Assembly: GCF_019891175.1 (NCBI RefSeq)
Contig: NZ_CP072600.1
Span: 3,410,001-3,474,000 of the forward strand
From: Leptothermofonsia sichuanensis E412
GTDB taxonomy: Bacteria; Cyanobacteriota; Cyanobacteriia; Leptolyngbyales; Leptolyngbyaceae
Direction of reading: 5' to 3'
Length of the DNA: 64,000 nucleotides
Shown here: one piece after another, positions 43,614-53,156 of the stretch
How positions within the stretch are numbered: position 1 is the first letter of the stretch
Layout: every line of letters begins with the position of its first letter
The notes under the pieces: generated by a model
What the model was told of the DNA's origin: nothing
Databases searched by the model: none
The model's input: only the letters and a program-made list of their open reading frames with translations
Translations under genes and position numbers: made by a program

Positions 43614-46267
43614 TAGAACCGAGTATCGAAGTCATCCAGAGATACAACGGGCAAATCGGGGGGCACCACGCTTCGATCCACACTAATCTTGTGGCTTTCG
43701 CGCTGGGTATGCATTTCAATCGCGATCGCCTCAAACAGTACTTCTAAACTGCCAAATGGCACTGTTAGCTGAGTCCGCGCCTCCAGCTCTCCCTGACTGT
43801 TGGGAAGAAAATCTAACAGCCAGCGTGGACCGTCTAACAGAGAGCGAGACTGCCGGTCAATTACCCACAATTTGACATAAATGCGAGGCTCAATATAAGG
43901 CAGTCGCACGCGAATATTAGCAGGCTTGCCCGCCACCAGATCGCCCGCAGTCGTGATATCCAGGACAGGCGTAGGCACTGGCTCATCGGGGGGCAAAATC
44001 AGCGGATTTGGTTCGTCGGTGTGGTCACTACGGTCAACCCTCCTGAAGCCGCTACGTCGCCTGTAATAGGGATTAGATGGGGGATCGTCATCGACCACTA
44101 CTTCCTCATTGGCCAACCGTTCAGCTTTTTTCGTCGCGCTACTGCCAGCAGTTTGAACCGCTCTCCCAGGGTACAGATTAGCCCGCAGCCAGGTCGATAA
44201 CTCAGAATCAGTCGCGATCGAGTTTAGTCGAGTCAGGAAGCGTTCCTGGAGGTTGAGCGCCTGAAATGACATCTGCACTGGAGAGGGCAGATCAATGACG
44301 GAAGTATGTTCCACTTCCTCCAGTTGAGGTGCCAGCGGTACAACCGCCTTATCTTCATTGGCTGGTTCAGCATCACCGGCAACCACTGATGTTGACGTTG
44401 AATCTAGTTTCTTATCCAATTCCTTATCCACCAGAACCGTTGATTCATCCGTGGGTTCAGCTATGGTTTCAATCACCTGACCAACGACCTGAGTCTCAGC
44501 CAGCCCGACAGATGCATCCCGATCGCCAGTGTCCGTTAATTCAACCTCTGGAGATAGCATCTCCGTTTCAGAACGAGATGGTTCCATGCCCCCATCGACT
44601 TCCCTATCCGGCTGGTCTGCTCCGGTTGGCGGCTCTGGGACAGACCTGGCTAAACTGGCAGGGGGATTGAACTCCGTTGACCCTGATCGGCTGGGAAAGA
44701 TAAACCCAGGTAACTCTATGGGTTTGGTGCGTGGATGAGCTGGATCAGGCTGGTAGAGTTGTGGTGGCAGGGGCTGCCCCAGAAGGGACTGAAAGCGACG
44801 GGGTTTTTCGAGTTTCGGTTCTTCTACGGGTTCCAGGTTCAGGAAGGAAAGATTAAAAGAAGGAAGTTCCTGTTCTCTGGCTAACTTCTGGGAAAGCTCA
44901 AGGGGGAGATCAATACGATCTTCATCATCGGTATGGGTTGCCAGAGTTTCATCCAGAACTTCGTTAATTTTTTCCAGGTCTTCAACCAGTTCCTGGGGAT
45001 CTGCCGTGATTGTGAATGCCTGAGTGGTCAGGAGGGTACTGAGCGGCTCTTCCTGATCCGAGAGGGTGCCATAAAGCAGCACTTCGCCCAGAACCAGCCG
45101 GGTTTGCAGATCTTCTGGCAGGAAGAAGGAGAAGGAGAAGGGCAGAGGAGGGGGGTGATCGGGAATGGGGCGGCGATCGCGAACCACTATCTGTAGACTT
45201 TGGGGATCCCGCAGGCAGAGTTGAATTTCTTGAATGGTTGCTCCCGTCAATTCCCGATTTGCTTCCTGGGCAGACTGCTGGGCAGGTTCCCAGGGATCTG
45301 CATCGGGGGAACCTGTGGGGGGAGCAGGCTCAGACCCAGCAGATGGGAAAAACTCGCTACCGTCAGCGAGTTCAATCTGACCAGACAGGTCCAGCTTTTT
45401 ACCACGACGAGCGACCAGTGCCTCCTGATCTAGCTTGAGAATTGCCACCGTACCGACTGGCAACGTATAGCCCACAGGGATGCCATTCGGACCAGATGGG
45501 CTGGCTACAGGTGCAACAGCAACCGGGGTGAAGTGCTGAGCTGGGCTGGCAGTTTCGGAGATGGTGGCTTTGTCAAACTCCTGCATGACCTCATCCACCA
45601 ATCGGTTGGACATCTGTTCCGCCAATTGAAACAGACGATCCATCGAGGCTCCTAAAATCTCTGCGACTTCTGGTGGCAAATCAGTTGATGGCAAATCAGT
45701 TGGTAGCGGATCAGCCACACCATTTCCATTGGAGACAGGTTCTGAAGATGGAGTTGCACTGGAACCAGGAGAGTCATTGTCGGCCACAGGAACTGGATCT
45801 GACTGGGGTGGAGCGATTACCAGATCAGGGCTTTGAATGGGCGCTATCTGCTGATTGGGTTCAACTTCAGAGTCAGACTCTGCCCAGGGAGAGTCCCAAT
45901 CCTCAGTTTCCCTATCTTTGGCTAAGACCTGCAATTTCACGGCATACTGCCAGGCGTCTCCTATCAGGTCAGACATTAAATCTGTGGAAGCGCAGCAAAG
46001 TTCCCAGATCCCTGGTTCAAGCCGGGTGTAGGGAATAATCACGATTAACCCCTCCTGGCTGATGCGGGCAGAGCGTTTCTGGATGCGACGTTTGGGTGGT
46101 TCCTCTGCCGTTGCCAGATGGCTAACCCGGATCTCAACCTCAACATTTTTTTGGCTGGAACGGGCTACAACCCGATAGCGTCCTTCCAGGATTTCCACAT
46201 CAGGTGAATCCAGAGGGAGCCAGGAGCGATCGCCTTCTTTTTGCAGCAAAAATTCCCAGTGTTTCAT
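43613..46267 (-). CDS. large uncharacterised cyanobacterial protein
   Basis: An 884-residue protein I cannot assign. The first ~115 residues look like a beta domain (WEFLLQKEGDRSWLPLDSPD, GRYRVVARSSQ, IWELCCASTDLMSDLIGD). The middle is long, acidic and Pro/Glu/Ser-rich with a hydrophobic beta patch (TVAILKLDQEALVARRGK, LDLSGQIELADG). The C-terminal ~110 residues form another beta-sandwich-like unit (GKPANIRVRLPYIEPRIYVK, LWVIDRQSRSLLDGPRWL). No signal peptide or membrane span. It may be a scaffold or adhesion-type protein acting inside the cell. The stop codon lies at the edge of a mobile element. Confidence 0.75.
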   Translation of the reverse strand: MKHWEFLLQKEGDRSWLPLDSPDVEILEGRYRVVARSSQKNVEVEIRVSHLATAEEPPKRRIQKRSARISQEGLIVIIPYTRLEPGIWELCCASTDLMSDLIGDAWQYAVKLQVLAKDRETEDWDSPWAESDSEVEPNQQIAPIQSPDLVIAPPQSDPVPVADNDSPGSSATPSSEPVSNGNGVADPLPTDLPSTDLPPEVAEILGASMDRLFQLAEQMSNRLVDEVMQEFDKATISETASPAQHFTPVAVAPVASPSGPNGIPVGYTLPVGTVAILKLDQEALVARRGKKLDLSGQIELADGSEFFPSAGSEPAPPTGSPDADPWEPAQQSAQEANRELTGATIQEIQLCLRDPQSLQIVVRDRRPIPDHPPPLPFSFSFFLPEDLQTRLVLGEVLLYGTLSDQEEPLSTLLTTQAFTITADPQELVEDLEKINEVLDETLATHTDDEDRIDLPLELSQKLAREQELPSFNLSFLNLEPVEEPKLEKPRRFQSLLGQPLPPQLYQPDPAHPRTKPIELPGFIFPSRSGSTEFNPPASLARSVPEPPTGADQPDREVDGGMEPSRSETEMLSPEVELTDTGDRDASVGLAETQVVGQVIETIAEPTDESTVLVDKELDKKLDSTSTSVVAGDAEPANEDKAVVPLAPQLEEVEHTSVIDLPSPVQMSFQALNLQERFLTRLNSIATDSELSTWLRANLYPGRAVQTAGSSATKKAERLANEEVVVDDDPPSNPYYRRRSGFRRVDRSDHTDEPNPLILPPDEPVPTPVLDITTAGDLVAGKPANIRVRLPYIEPRIYVKLWVIDRQSRSLLDGPRWLLDFLPNSQGELEARTQLTVPFGSLEVLFEAIAIEMHTQRESHKISVDRSVVPPDLPVVSLDDFDTRF

Positions 46268-46444
46268 TGCGCACCTGCCCAGAGAAGACCCGCTAGATTC
46301 ATTAAAGCCATAACGCTAGATCTGGAGGAGGAGAAAGATCGTTTCCCCACTTAAAGCCTCAGATGATAGCTAAATATAGTGGATAACAGTAAAAAATTTA
46401 CAAACTGTTAAATGTTCCCGGAATGTATCTCCACTAATGAAGTT

Positions 46445-46861
46445 TCAGTCCCCCAGAATGTGAACCACGACTTCACGGGTATGTCCATGCTGCCGATGCT
46501 CCCACAGGTAAATCCCCTGCCAGGTGCCCAGCATTAAGCGACCATTGGCGATCGGAATTTGCTCGGAGGTGCTGGTCAGAGCCGTCCGGATATGGGCTGG
46601 CATGTCATCGGGACCTTCTGTGCTGTGAATGTAGTTCTCCCACTCTGGGACAAGTTTAGAGAAAAAGTTTTCCAGATCCCTCAACACATCCGGATCCGCA
46701 TTTTCCTGAATCAGCAAACTGGCGGAGGTATGGCGTAGAAACAGGGTGCAAAGCCCGGTTTTAACCCCAGATTCAGTCACGACTGACTGAACTTTATTGG
46801 TAAATCGACTCAGAGACTTACCGGTTGTCGCAATTCGGAGTACCTGCTGATAGTGAGTCAT
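46445..46861 (-). CDS. YjbQ family protein (UPF0047)
   Basis: A 138-residue protein of the YjbQ/UPF0047 family, annotated in databases as secondary thiamine-phosphate synthase because of weak activity in E. coli complementation. Family text: CTLFLRHTSASLLIQENADP (conserved HTSA), DVLRDLENFFSKLVPE, NYIHSTEGPDDMPAHIR, RLMLGTWQGIYLWEHRQHGH. The His/Asp/Glu residues form the usual metal site. The true cellular role is unsettled. Monocistronic. Confidence 0.88.
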   Translation of the reverse strand: MTHYQQVLRIATTGKSLSRFTNKVQSVVTESGVKTGLCTLFLRHTSASLLIQENADPDVLRDLENFFSKLVPEWENYIHSTEGPDDMPAHIRTALTSTSEQIPIANGRLMLGTWQGIYLWEHRQHGHTREVVVHILGD

Positions 46862-47338
46862 GGTTGTTTGTTTGAAAACACTGGTTGCAGGTTATTTTAG
46901 CGGCAGAAAGGAAGGGAAGGGTTGTGAGTTGTGAGAGCAGGATAGGGATAGAAAGCAGTTGTGTTCCTCCTTTCTATCCCTTCCCTCCTCCCTCCCTTCC
47001 CCTACCCGAAAAATAGTTGCTTCATCTCCAGAAAAATCGAGTAGATTATTCACCTGAGTTATCGATAAGTTGGATTAAAAGCCTATCCGAAAACTTTCCA
47101 TCCAGACGTTTCTTGTTAGGTCTGGTTCTGGTGCTCCACTAAAGAAACTTTAGAAACTTTGCAGCGCGAATGGCTGCTTCGGACTTTCCACTCCGTACTC
47201 CTTTGACTCAGCAAAGTTGGATTGCCAGACCACCAGGTTTTGACGGTTAAGGTTATCGGAATCAGGTTCGCGCTCAATTGCTATCAGGCTTTTGGGCGAT
47301 GGCTCTGTTGAATGAATGCCGTGTAAGGAGATAGAGTT
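46862..47338. other. intergenic region with a half MITE
   Basis: A divergent spacer of about 480 bases. From 47078, AAGCCTATCCGAAAAC marks the left end of a 68-bp-family element; its right end is not recognisable. A pyrimidine-rich stretch lies at 46965-47005. The ribosome site AAGGAG at 47323 belongs to the next gene. Confidence 0.45.
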
Positions 47339-49843
47339 TTGAGTTCTGTATCTTCACCATCTTTACCCAACCTCACCACAGCAACTGGTTCAGGGTTACC
47401 AAAAAGTCGGTTATTGGTACAGGTTCCTGTAGCGATCGCCCTCGGTTGGGCAGTTATCGCTCCCCTGGCATTATTGGTTCATCCATCCTTTGCCCAGGGG
47501 GGGCTGGAGGCTCCTGCTTCACCTGTCAGTTCGGATAGTCGCATTGTTTTGATAGTTAGTCCAGCCTTTGGTAATGACGATACAGCGGATGGCAGCGATC
47601 GCGCTCCATTTCAGAGCATCACTAGGGCGTTGCAGAGCGCCCGGTCTGGCACCACCATTCAGTTGATGGCAGGCACCTACAGTGAGGAAACCGGTGAGCG
47701 ATTCCCCCTTCAGCTCAAGCCAGGAATCACCCTTCAGGGCAACCCAAAAAATCGTGGGCTGGAGATTGTCATTCGAGGGAGTGGGTTTTTCCTGAGTCCA
47801 ACCTCTGCCCGTCAGAGCGTCACAATTGTGGCGGCTAGCCAGTCAGCCCTGAGTGGGGTTACTGTAATTAATCCCCACCCCCAGGGGTATGGACTATGGA
47901 TTGAGTCAGCCAGTCCTACAGTGACCGACAACACCTTTACAGTCAGTGGGCATGATGGGATTTCGGTGGTAGGTAACAGTGCGCCGCTGATTCGAAATAA
48001 CTTCTTCTATCAAAACGGAGCAAGTGGCATCACCGTTTATGGGACCTCACGCCCAGAATTGAGAGAGAACATCTTTGAAAAAAATGGGTTTGCAATTAAC
48101 GTCAATCAGAATGCGATGCCATTCATTATTGGCAACCGGATTACGCAAAACAAAGATGGGGTGGTGGCGCAGGCAAAGTCTCGCCCAATATTGCGGAACA
48201 ATTCGATTGAGGGCAACGAGCGGGATGGGCTGGTGGCGATCGCCCAGGCTCAGCCTGACCTGGGCACAAAAGCAGAACCGGGGGGCAATTTTATTCGGAA
48301 CAATGGGCAGTTTGACATTCAGGCTAAAACCAGCCAGGGTGTACTTGCCTTTGGCAACGAATTGGTGAAAACAACCGGGCAGATTTACCTGTCGGGTGAA
48401 GTGGCTTCCGGTGCGGAGGGTGCTGGTGCGATCGCTGCCGGGAGTAACCCTGGATCGTCTGTTCAGGTAGCTCAACCATCTACCGCAATGCCTGCGGTTG
48501 CAGTCTCTGCTTCGGTTTCACCTGGTGTTAGTGATAGGCAGCGATCGCCCGTTTCTGCCCCTGCATCCAGTCCGATTGCCTTTGGGCAAAAGCTGACAAC
48601 CCCTCCTCCCACCAGATCGGCACCGCCAGTCGCTGCTCCGCTGGTTACACCTGTCCATACCCCTTCACCAGCGGTGGTTCCAGTATCCGCTGTACCCCGG
48701 TCAGAGAATCAACCGTCTGCCCATGCCGCGATCGCGATGCCAGCCGTCGAACCCGCCGCAGTTCCTTTTCCAGTGCCCAGCGCACTCTCTGGCCAACCCT
48801 CCGATCCTCAACCACGCCAGATGCAAATCGTGAGAGTCAGCAGTCCTGAAACCCAGGGATCTGAAGTCAAAGAAAATGCCAGCCAGAGGCAGGGTCCTGG
48901 CAGTGTCATGGGTGCAACAACCGCCGCTTCAGTGCCCGGTGTTGTTGTTGCAACCAAACCAGAGGTGCCCTCCCCCGCAAAATCGACTGCACCCCAGGTA
49001 AGGAAGCCAGTTATTGCACGGACCTCTGCGCCCCTGGCATCCAGAGCATTGTCTCCCTTCTCGCCCAGGCGAGCTACTCTCGTCACTGCTCGTCCCTCAA
49101 CCCCAGCCGGATCTTCTCCTCGCCTGGCAACGGCTCCGGCATCCCCTGGCATCCCTCCCGCCCAGCCAGTTTCAGCGCCTGCCCCCATCAGCGGGCAGGC
49201 TGCCACTGCTTCCAGTGCTGATGCCACACCCCGCTCGTTAACGTTCACAAAACCCCTCCCACCTTACAGCAGCTTTTCCCAGGGGACGACTTCACCCCCT
49301 TCCGGAGCAGACACGATGCCGGTCCAACCAGTTCCAGTATCCGCGACCAGAATGATTCCCCCAATTTCAGGGCGAGTCTCTCAGGGAATGCCACCTGCTT
49401 CAGCCGTTCCCATTCCCGTTCCGGTGCCAGAGCCGCGCCCAATTGCTCCTGCCATTGCACCAGCACCGGCACCAGCACCGGAAACTTCGACTATCAGTTC
49501 CAATTTGTTGCCGGTTCCCGGTCCCAATGTTCCGATTGGGAATGTGGGACGCCGTCCTGGAGTCAATGTTTATGGGATTACAAATCGCAGGGATGGTTCC
49601 AGCCCGCCGGTGCCCCCCAGCCTGGCAGGCGTCTTAGGAGTCCGTTATCGGGTTGTGGTAGAAGCCGACAATGACACCCAGCAGGCACAGGTACGCACCC
49701 TGGTTCCTGATGCTTTTCCCACCTCCTCCAGAGGGCGGCGAGTGTTGCAGGCGGGGGCATTTGGCGATCGCGAGAAAGCAGACCAACTGGTGCAGTCCCT
49801 GATGAGTCAGGGACTGAGGGCAATGGTGGAAACAATGGAATAG
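47339..49843 (+). CDS. secreted DUF1565 beta-helix protein with C-terminal SPOR domain
   Basis: An 834-residue protein with a signal/anchor segment (LLVQVPVAIALGWAVIAPLALLVHP in part). A DUF1565 right-handed beta-helix covers about 70-330 (RAPFQSITRALQSARSGTTI, QLMAGTYSEETGERFP, then repeats such as NNFFYQNGASGITVYGTSRP). A ~400-residue Pro/Ala/Ser/Val-rich linker follows and then a C-terminal SPOR-like domain (RRVLQAGAFGDREKADQLVQ). SPOR domains bind denuded glycan at division septa. The protein may bridge peptidoglycan and a polysaccharide ligand. The start is TTG, eight bases after AAGGAG. Confidence 0.82.
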   Translation: MSSVSSPSLPNLTTATGSGLPKSRLLVQVPVAIALGWAVIAPLALLVHPSFAQGGLEAPASPVSSDSRIVLIVSPAFGNDDTADGSDRAPFQSITRALQSARSGTTIQLMAGTYSEETGERFPLQLKPGITLQGNPKNRGLEIVIRGSGFFLSPTSARQSVTIVAASQSALSGVTVINPHPQGYGLWIESASPTVTDNTFTVSGHDGISVVGNSAPLIRNNFFYQNGASGITVYGTSRPELRENIFEKNGFAINVNQNAMPFIIGNRITQNKDGVVAQAKSRPILRNNSIEGNERDGLVAIAQAQPDLGTKAEPGGNFIRNNGQFDIQAKTSQGVLAFGNELVKTTGQIYLSGEVASGAEGAGAIAAGSNPGSSVQVAQPSTAMPAVAVSASVSPGVSDRQRSPVSAPASSPIAFGQKLTTPPPTRSAPPVAAPLVTPVHTPSPAVVPVSAVPRSENQPSAHAAIAMPAVEPAAVPFPVPSALSGQPSDPQPRQMQIVRVSSPETQGSEVKENASQRQGPGSVMGATTAASVPGVVVATKPEVPSPAKSTAPQVRKPVIARTSAPLASRALSPFSPRRATLVTARPSTPAGSSPRLATAPASPGIPPAQPVSAPAPISGQAATASSADATPRSLTFTKPLPPYSSFSQGTTSPPSGADTMPVQPVPVSATRMIPPISGRVSQGMPPASAVPIPVPVPEPRPIAPAIAPAPAPAPETSTISSNLLPVPGPNVPIGNVGRRPGVNVYGITNRRDGSSPPVPPSLAGVLGVRYRVVVEADNDTQQAQVRTLVPDAFPTSSRGRRVLQAGAFGDREKADQLVQSLMSQGLRAMVETME

Positions 49844-49900
49844 AGAATAGCAGTATCAATTCTCAACTCCCCACCGGGTTTTTCCATAATTCATGACCAG

Positions 49901-49994
49901 CATGGCAGTTCTAAATCAGTTGTGAGAGTGGAAGGCTGTGTGAGAGAGGATTCCTGGAGAATCCTTTCTCACAATCCAGATAGGATCGCTATAG
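49901..49994. repeat. 95-bp GTGAGAAAGGAT palindromic repeat, copy B
   Basis: CATGGCAGTTCTAAATCAG to AATCCAGATAGGATCGCTATAG, the same layout as 21382-21475. Located between the SPOR protein and the TM0106 nuclease, in a 365-base spacer with nothing else recognised. Confidence 0.7.
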
Positions 49995-50208
49995 TTTCCC
50001 GTTAGCTGTTAGCATTTAGCTATTGACGAGATTTCAGAGGGGTGCTTTCGATCTGTTTGTGGTATGGCGATCGCCGCCAGGGTTAGAACATTCTGAAAGT
50101 CCTGATTGAAACGTTCACACGTTTAAGCTTTTGCGGAGTGTTCTCACCTGTCTGGTGAGTGCTGTATCTGGCACCATTGCCCATTTCGGTGTAACTGGTC
50201 AAAAACGC

Positions 50209-51726
50209 ATGTTCATTGATGCGGAACTGCTACTGAATTATCAACGCTGTAGTCGGCGGGCTTTTCTGGATGTGTATGGCGACCCGGAGCAACGCGATCC
50301 GCCCAATGACTACCTGCTGAAGATTCTGCAAGACAGTCATGCGAACCGCCAGTCCGTTATGGCTGAACAGACGTTCAGGCAGCCTGCATACGCCTATCGC
50401 AACTGGCAGGCTGGTGCCGCCTCAACCCTGGAACTGATGGAGCAGGGAGCAGAGCGTATTTACCAGGGAGTATTGCTGGCTGAAATCAGCCCAGGTGTCA
50501 CCTTAGTCAGCAATCCTGATTTGTTGGTTAAACAATCGGGGCAGTCCATTTTCGGAGACTGGCTGTATGTTCCCACTGAAATAAAGTTAGGTAAACGTCC
50601 AAAGCTGGAATATCAGATTATTGCGGCTTATCACACCTATGTGCTGGCCCAGGTTCAGGGAGCCTGGGCGGAAACCGCCTGGCTGCTGTTACGGGAGCGC
50701 GGGCATTATGCCGTTGATCTGTGGGAAACTCTGCCCAAAATGCAAGAGATTCTGGCAGATTGCATTTCGACGTTGACCCAGCCAGAAGAACCAGAAGTTT
50801 TTATTGCCCGTAATCGATGTAGCCTCTGCCACTGGTTCAGCCATTGCTATGCTCTGGCTAAAACAGAGCAGCATCTCTCACTTTTACCCGGTGTTACCCC
50901 AGCCCGCTACCTTCAGTTGCAGGCGCTCAATTTAACGACAGTGAAGGCTCTGGCAGAAGCCAGCGCAATGCAGCTTGAACCCTTACCGGGATTTGGTCGG
51001 GAAACCGCCCGTAAACTGGTTCGTCAGGCTCGTTCCACCCTCCAAAACCGGGCACTGCTGGTTGAAGATAGCCTTGAACTTGCCACCCCTGTTCATGGGC
51101 GATCGCCCCGCTCCATCTGCCCATCGGAACCACCACTCTTGACCGAAGATTTACCCACGGCTCCGGTCGAACTTTACTTTGACATTGAAGCAGAACCTAT
51201 GGTGAATCTGGTGTATTTGCATGGGGTTCTGGTAGTAGACCGCCATGCCAAAACGGAGGTTTTTCACTCCTTTGTGGCTGAACGCCCTGAGGATGAGCCG
51301 ATCGTCTGGCAACAGTTCTTAGATCTGGTCTGGGCCTACCCCGCGGCTCCGATATTTCACTTTTGTCCGTTTGAAGTGCAGACCGTTGAACGACTTGCCA
51401 AACTCTACAATACCCCCCCTAACCGAATAAGACCCCTGTTGACCCGCTTCGTTGATTTGCACGAGCGGGTCACCCGTTTGGTGACACTGCCGGTCGAAAG
51501 CTATGCACTGAAGCCCATTGCCCGCTGGCTTGGGTTTGATTGGCGTGACCCCACAGCCAATGGCGCCCAGTCAATTTACTGGTACTCCCAATGGCAAACA
51601 ACGGGCGATCGCACCTATCTCAATGCCATTCTTAACTACAACGAAGATGACTGTCGCGCTACCTATCAGGTCAAAGACTGGTTAGTCAATTTCCTGCAAA
51701 CCATTTACCAGGCAGAACTCGCTTAA
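50209..51726 (+). CDS. TM0106-family RecB-like nuclease
   Basis: A 505-residue protein of the TM0106 RecB-like family. The N-terminal part is a PD-(D/E)XK-type nuclease (LLLNYQRCSRRAFLDVYGD; the acid and Lys in YVPTEIKLGK) with an Fe-S-like cysteine set (RCSLCHWFSHCYAL). A helix-hairpin-helix segment (LLPGVTPARYLQLQALNLTT, LPGFGRETARKL) follows. The C-terminal RNase-H-like exonuclease domain has YFDIEAEP and ends at NYNEDDCRATYQV. Its role is probably DNA repair or processing. The ATG before FIDAELLL is chosen; an upstream start at 50131 adds 26 residues without conservation. Confidence 0.85.
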   Translation: MFIDAELLLNYQRCSRRAFLDVYGDPEQRDPPNDYLLKILQDSHANRQSVMAEQTFRQPAYAYRNWQAGAASTLELMEQGAERIYQGVLLAEISPGVTLVSNPDLLVKQSGQSIFGDWLYVPTEIKLGKRPKLEYQIIAAYHTYVLAQVQGAWAETAWLLLRERGHYAVDLWETLPKMQEILADCISTLTQPEEPEVFIARNRCSLCHWFSHCYALAKTEQHLSLLPGVTPARYLQLQALNLTTVKALAEASAMQLEPLPGFGRETARKLVRQARSTLQNRALLVEDSLELATPVHGRSPRSICPSEPPLLTEDLPTAPVELYFDIEAEPMVNLVYLHGVLVVDRHAKTEVFHSFVAERPEDEPIVWQQFLDLVWAYPAAPIFHFCPFEVQTVERLAKLYNTPPNRIRPLLTRFVDLHERVTRLVTLPVESYALKPIARWLGFDWRDPTANGAQSIYWYSQWQTTGDRTYLNAILNYNEDDCRATYQVKDWLVNFLQTIYQAELA

Positions 51727-52060
51727 AATCGTCGATTAAATCAACCGAAGAACTTAGCCTTTTACCTAGCCTTTTACCACAGAGAACACCCAGCAATTCC
51801 TCTGTGCCCTCTGTGTCTCGGTGGTGAAATTTCAAGCTATAAAATTCCCATTCCTTAGAACATTTAACCGAAGCTGAACTGGCTGAGGATCTTGCAAATG
51901 CCTGAGGTTATCACGGATACCTCGCCGACTCAATATCGCTATCAAATTGCTCATCAAATTGCTCAACTGGATCTGCTCCCCACTCTGTATGGGCAGATTC
52001 AGAATGCCCCAGGCAGTCGCAGGCGTCAGAGGAGGCCGGGTAACAATAGTCCTCTCACAA
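51727..52060. other. intergenic region with one CACAGAG repeat
   Basis: Positions 51775-51838 form a well preserved CACAGAG palindrome (TTTTACCACAGAGAACACC with a CTCTGTGTCTCGGTGGTG arm). The remaining 220 bases contain only short overlapping ORFs in three frames with no family character. Confidence 0.5.
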
Positions 52061-52258
52061 TCAACCATCTGGGAATTGCCAGCAGGCAATGTATTCCACA
52101 TCTTTGCTGCCACAGAGGCAGGCAACCTGATCAGAGGCAACCCATTCCCGATGGCAGCGGCGACAATAACAGAAAATGTTGTTCCGGTTGGCTTCTTGAA
52201 GGCTCAATCGCCATGCCTGCAATTCTTCAGGACTCAGGTAAGAGTGGGGTTCTGTCAT
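52061..52258 (-). CDS. small zinc-ribbon protein
   Basis: A 65-residue protein with four metal-type ligands: CYCRRCHREW and VACLCGSKDVEYIACW. The opening SYLSPEELQAWRLSLQEANR is amphipathic. I recognise the pattern as a short cyanobacterial zinc-ribbon protein of unknown role. Start ATG at 52258. It lies 26 bases downstream of the pentapeptide-repeat gene on the same strand and is probably co-transcribed with it. Confidence 0.7.
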   Translation of the reverse strand: MTEPHSYLSPEELQAWRLSLQEANRNNIFCYCRRCHREWVASDQVACLCGSKDVEYIACWQFPDG

Positions 52259-52284
52259 GACTTCAAGGCTGGATGGGTAATCGG

Positions 52285-52818
52285 TTAATCCAGAGTGGCG
52301 GGATGAATGGATCCGTCTGGCATTGTAGCACCCGCTAACCTTGCCTCCTGTAGATCAGCACACCCCTTTAAGTTGAAGTTTAAGGTGGCTCCTTTTTCAT
52401 CAGCATTCAGAGTAAAGTCAACCTGGGTGCCCTTGCCTGGGCCTGTCTTTGGTGTCGTGTCAAGGTCAAAGCCAATATTGGCTTTCTTTTCATCTGCCCG
52501 CAGCTTCAGACTTACCTGTGTGCACCCCAGATCCGCATAACTGAGGTTTGCCCCAGTTAAATTCGTGCGCTTCAGATTTGCATTTCCCAGCCTGGTACCT
52601 TCCAGGTTTGCCTCTGCCAGATTGGCACCTTCCAGGTCAACACCCTGTAGATCCAGGTACTTTAAGTCGGCGCGACTCAAATCACAGTCCCGACACTGTT
52701 TAGTTTCTAACAGTTGCCTGACGGATGCGGGTCTGGTTAATCGAGGCAGATAGGCGATCGCCGCAAATCCCAGCCCTAATAACGCAATGGTAGAAATCAA
52801 AACCTGGCCTTTCCTCAT
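52285..52818 (-). CDS. pentapeptide-repeat protein
   Basis: A 177-residue protein. The N-terminal hydrophobic segment (VLISTIALLGLGFAAIAYLP) is a signal or anchor. About ten A(D/N)LxX pentapeptide repeats follow at 47-100 (DLSRADLKYLDLQGVDLEGA, NLAEANLEGTRLGNANLKRT). The C-terminal part (LRADEKKANIGFDLDTTPKT, FTLNADEKGATLNFNLKG) is a beta-type region ending in a last pentapeptide. Pentapeptide repeats fold into a square beta-helix; partners are unknown. Located in or across the membrane. Confidence 0.85.
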   Translation of the reverse strand: MRKGQVLISTIALLGLGFAAIAYLPRLTRPASVRQLLETKQCRDCDLSRADLKYLDLQGVDLEGANLAEANLEGTRLGNANLKRTNLTGANLSYADLGCTQVSLKLRADEKKANIGFDLDTTPKTGPGKGTQVDFTLNADEKGATLNFNLKGCADLQEARLAGATMPDGSIHPATLD

Positions 52819-52973
52819 TCCCTCTCCCCTGGCTGTTTCCGCGGTTCAGATTCCGGGTATACATGAACGAGTGCATAAATTGAAGACGTTCAATTTATCA
52901 AGCTATTCAGCCACCCCCGGTCTCCTGCTAAGGATGACGAGATGTCCGCTGGCTTTGTTGCCGCAATTCATAT

Positions 52974-53068
52974 AGTGTTTCTCAATTGACTGAGGTACGG
53001 GAGTATGAGGCACAGTGAAGGTGCTCTCTGCCCTACTGTGCCTCACTCTTTTGAAAAGGGCTATAGCT
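52974..53068. repeat. TATAGCCC-type palindrome, diverged copy
   Basis: CATATAGTGTTTCTCAATTG at the left, CACAGTGAAGG / CCCTACTGTGCC in the centre and TTTTGAAAAGGGCTATAG at the right. The outer arms match the copy at 54851-54955, the centre differs. It lies in the 338-base spacer between the pentapeptide gene and ycf23. Confidence 0.6.
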
Positions 53069-53156
53069 GAGACACAAATAACCGAACTATAGAGATAACC
53101 CCGGTTATGAATAGAAGCATCAGAGTGATGATTCTATTGACGCTGTATCGTCTGGC

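Noticed and set aside
51832-52140. Minus-strand ORF of 102 codons and plus-strand ORFs at 51892/51947
   Set aside because: They overlap the zinc-ribbon gene at 52061 and show no family features; the region is partly repeat-derived.
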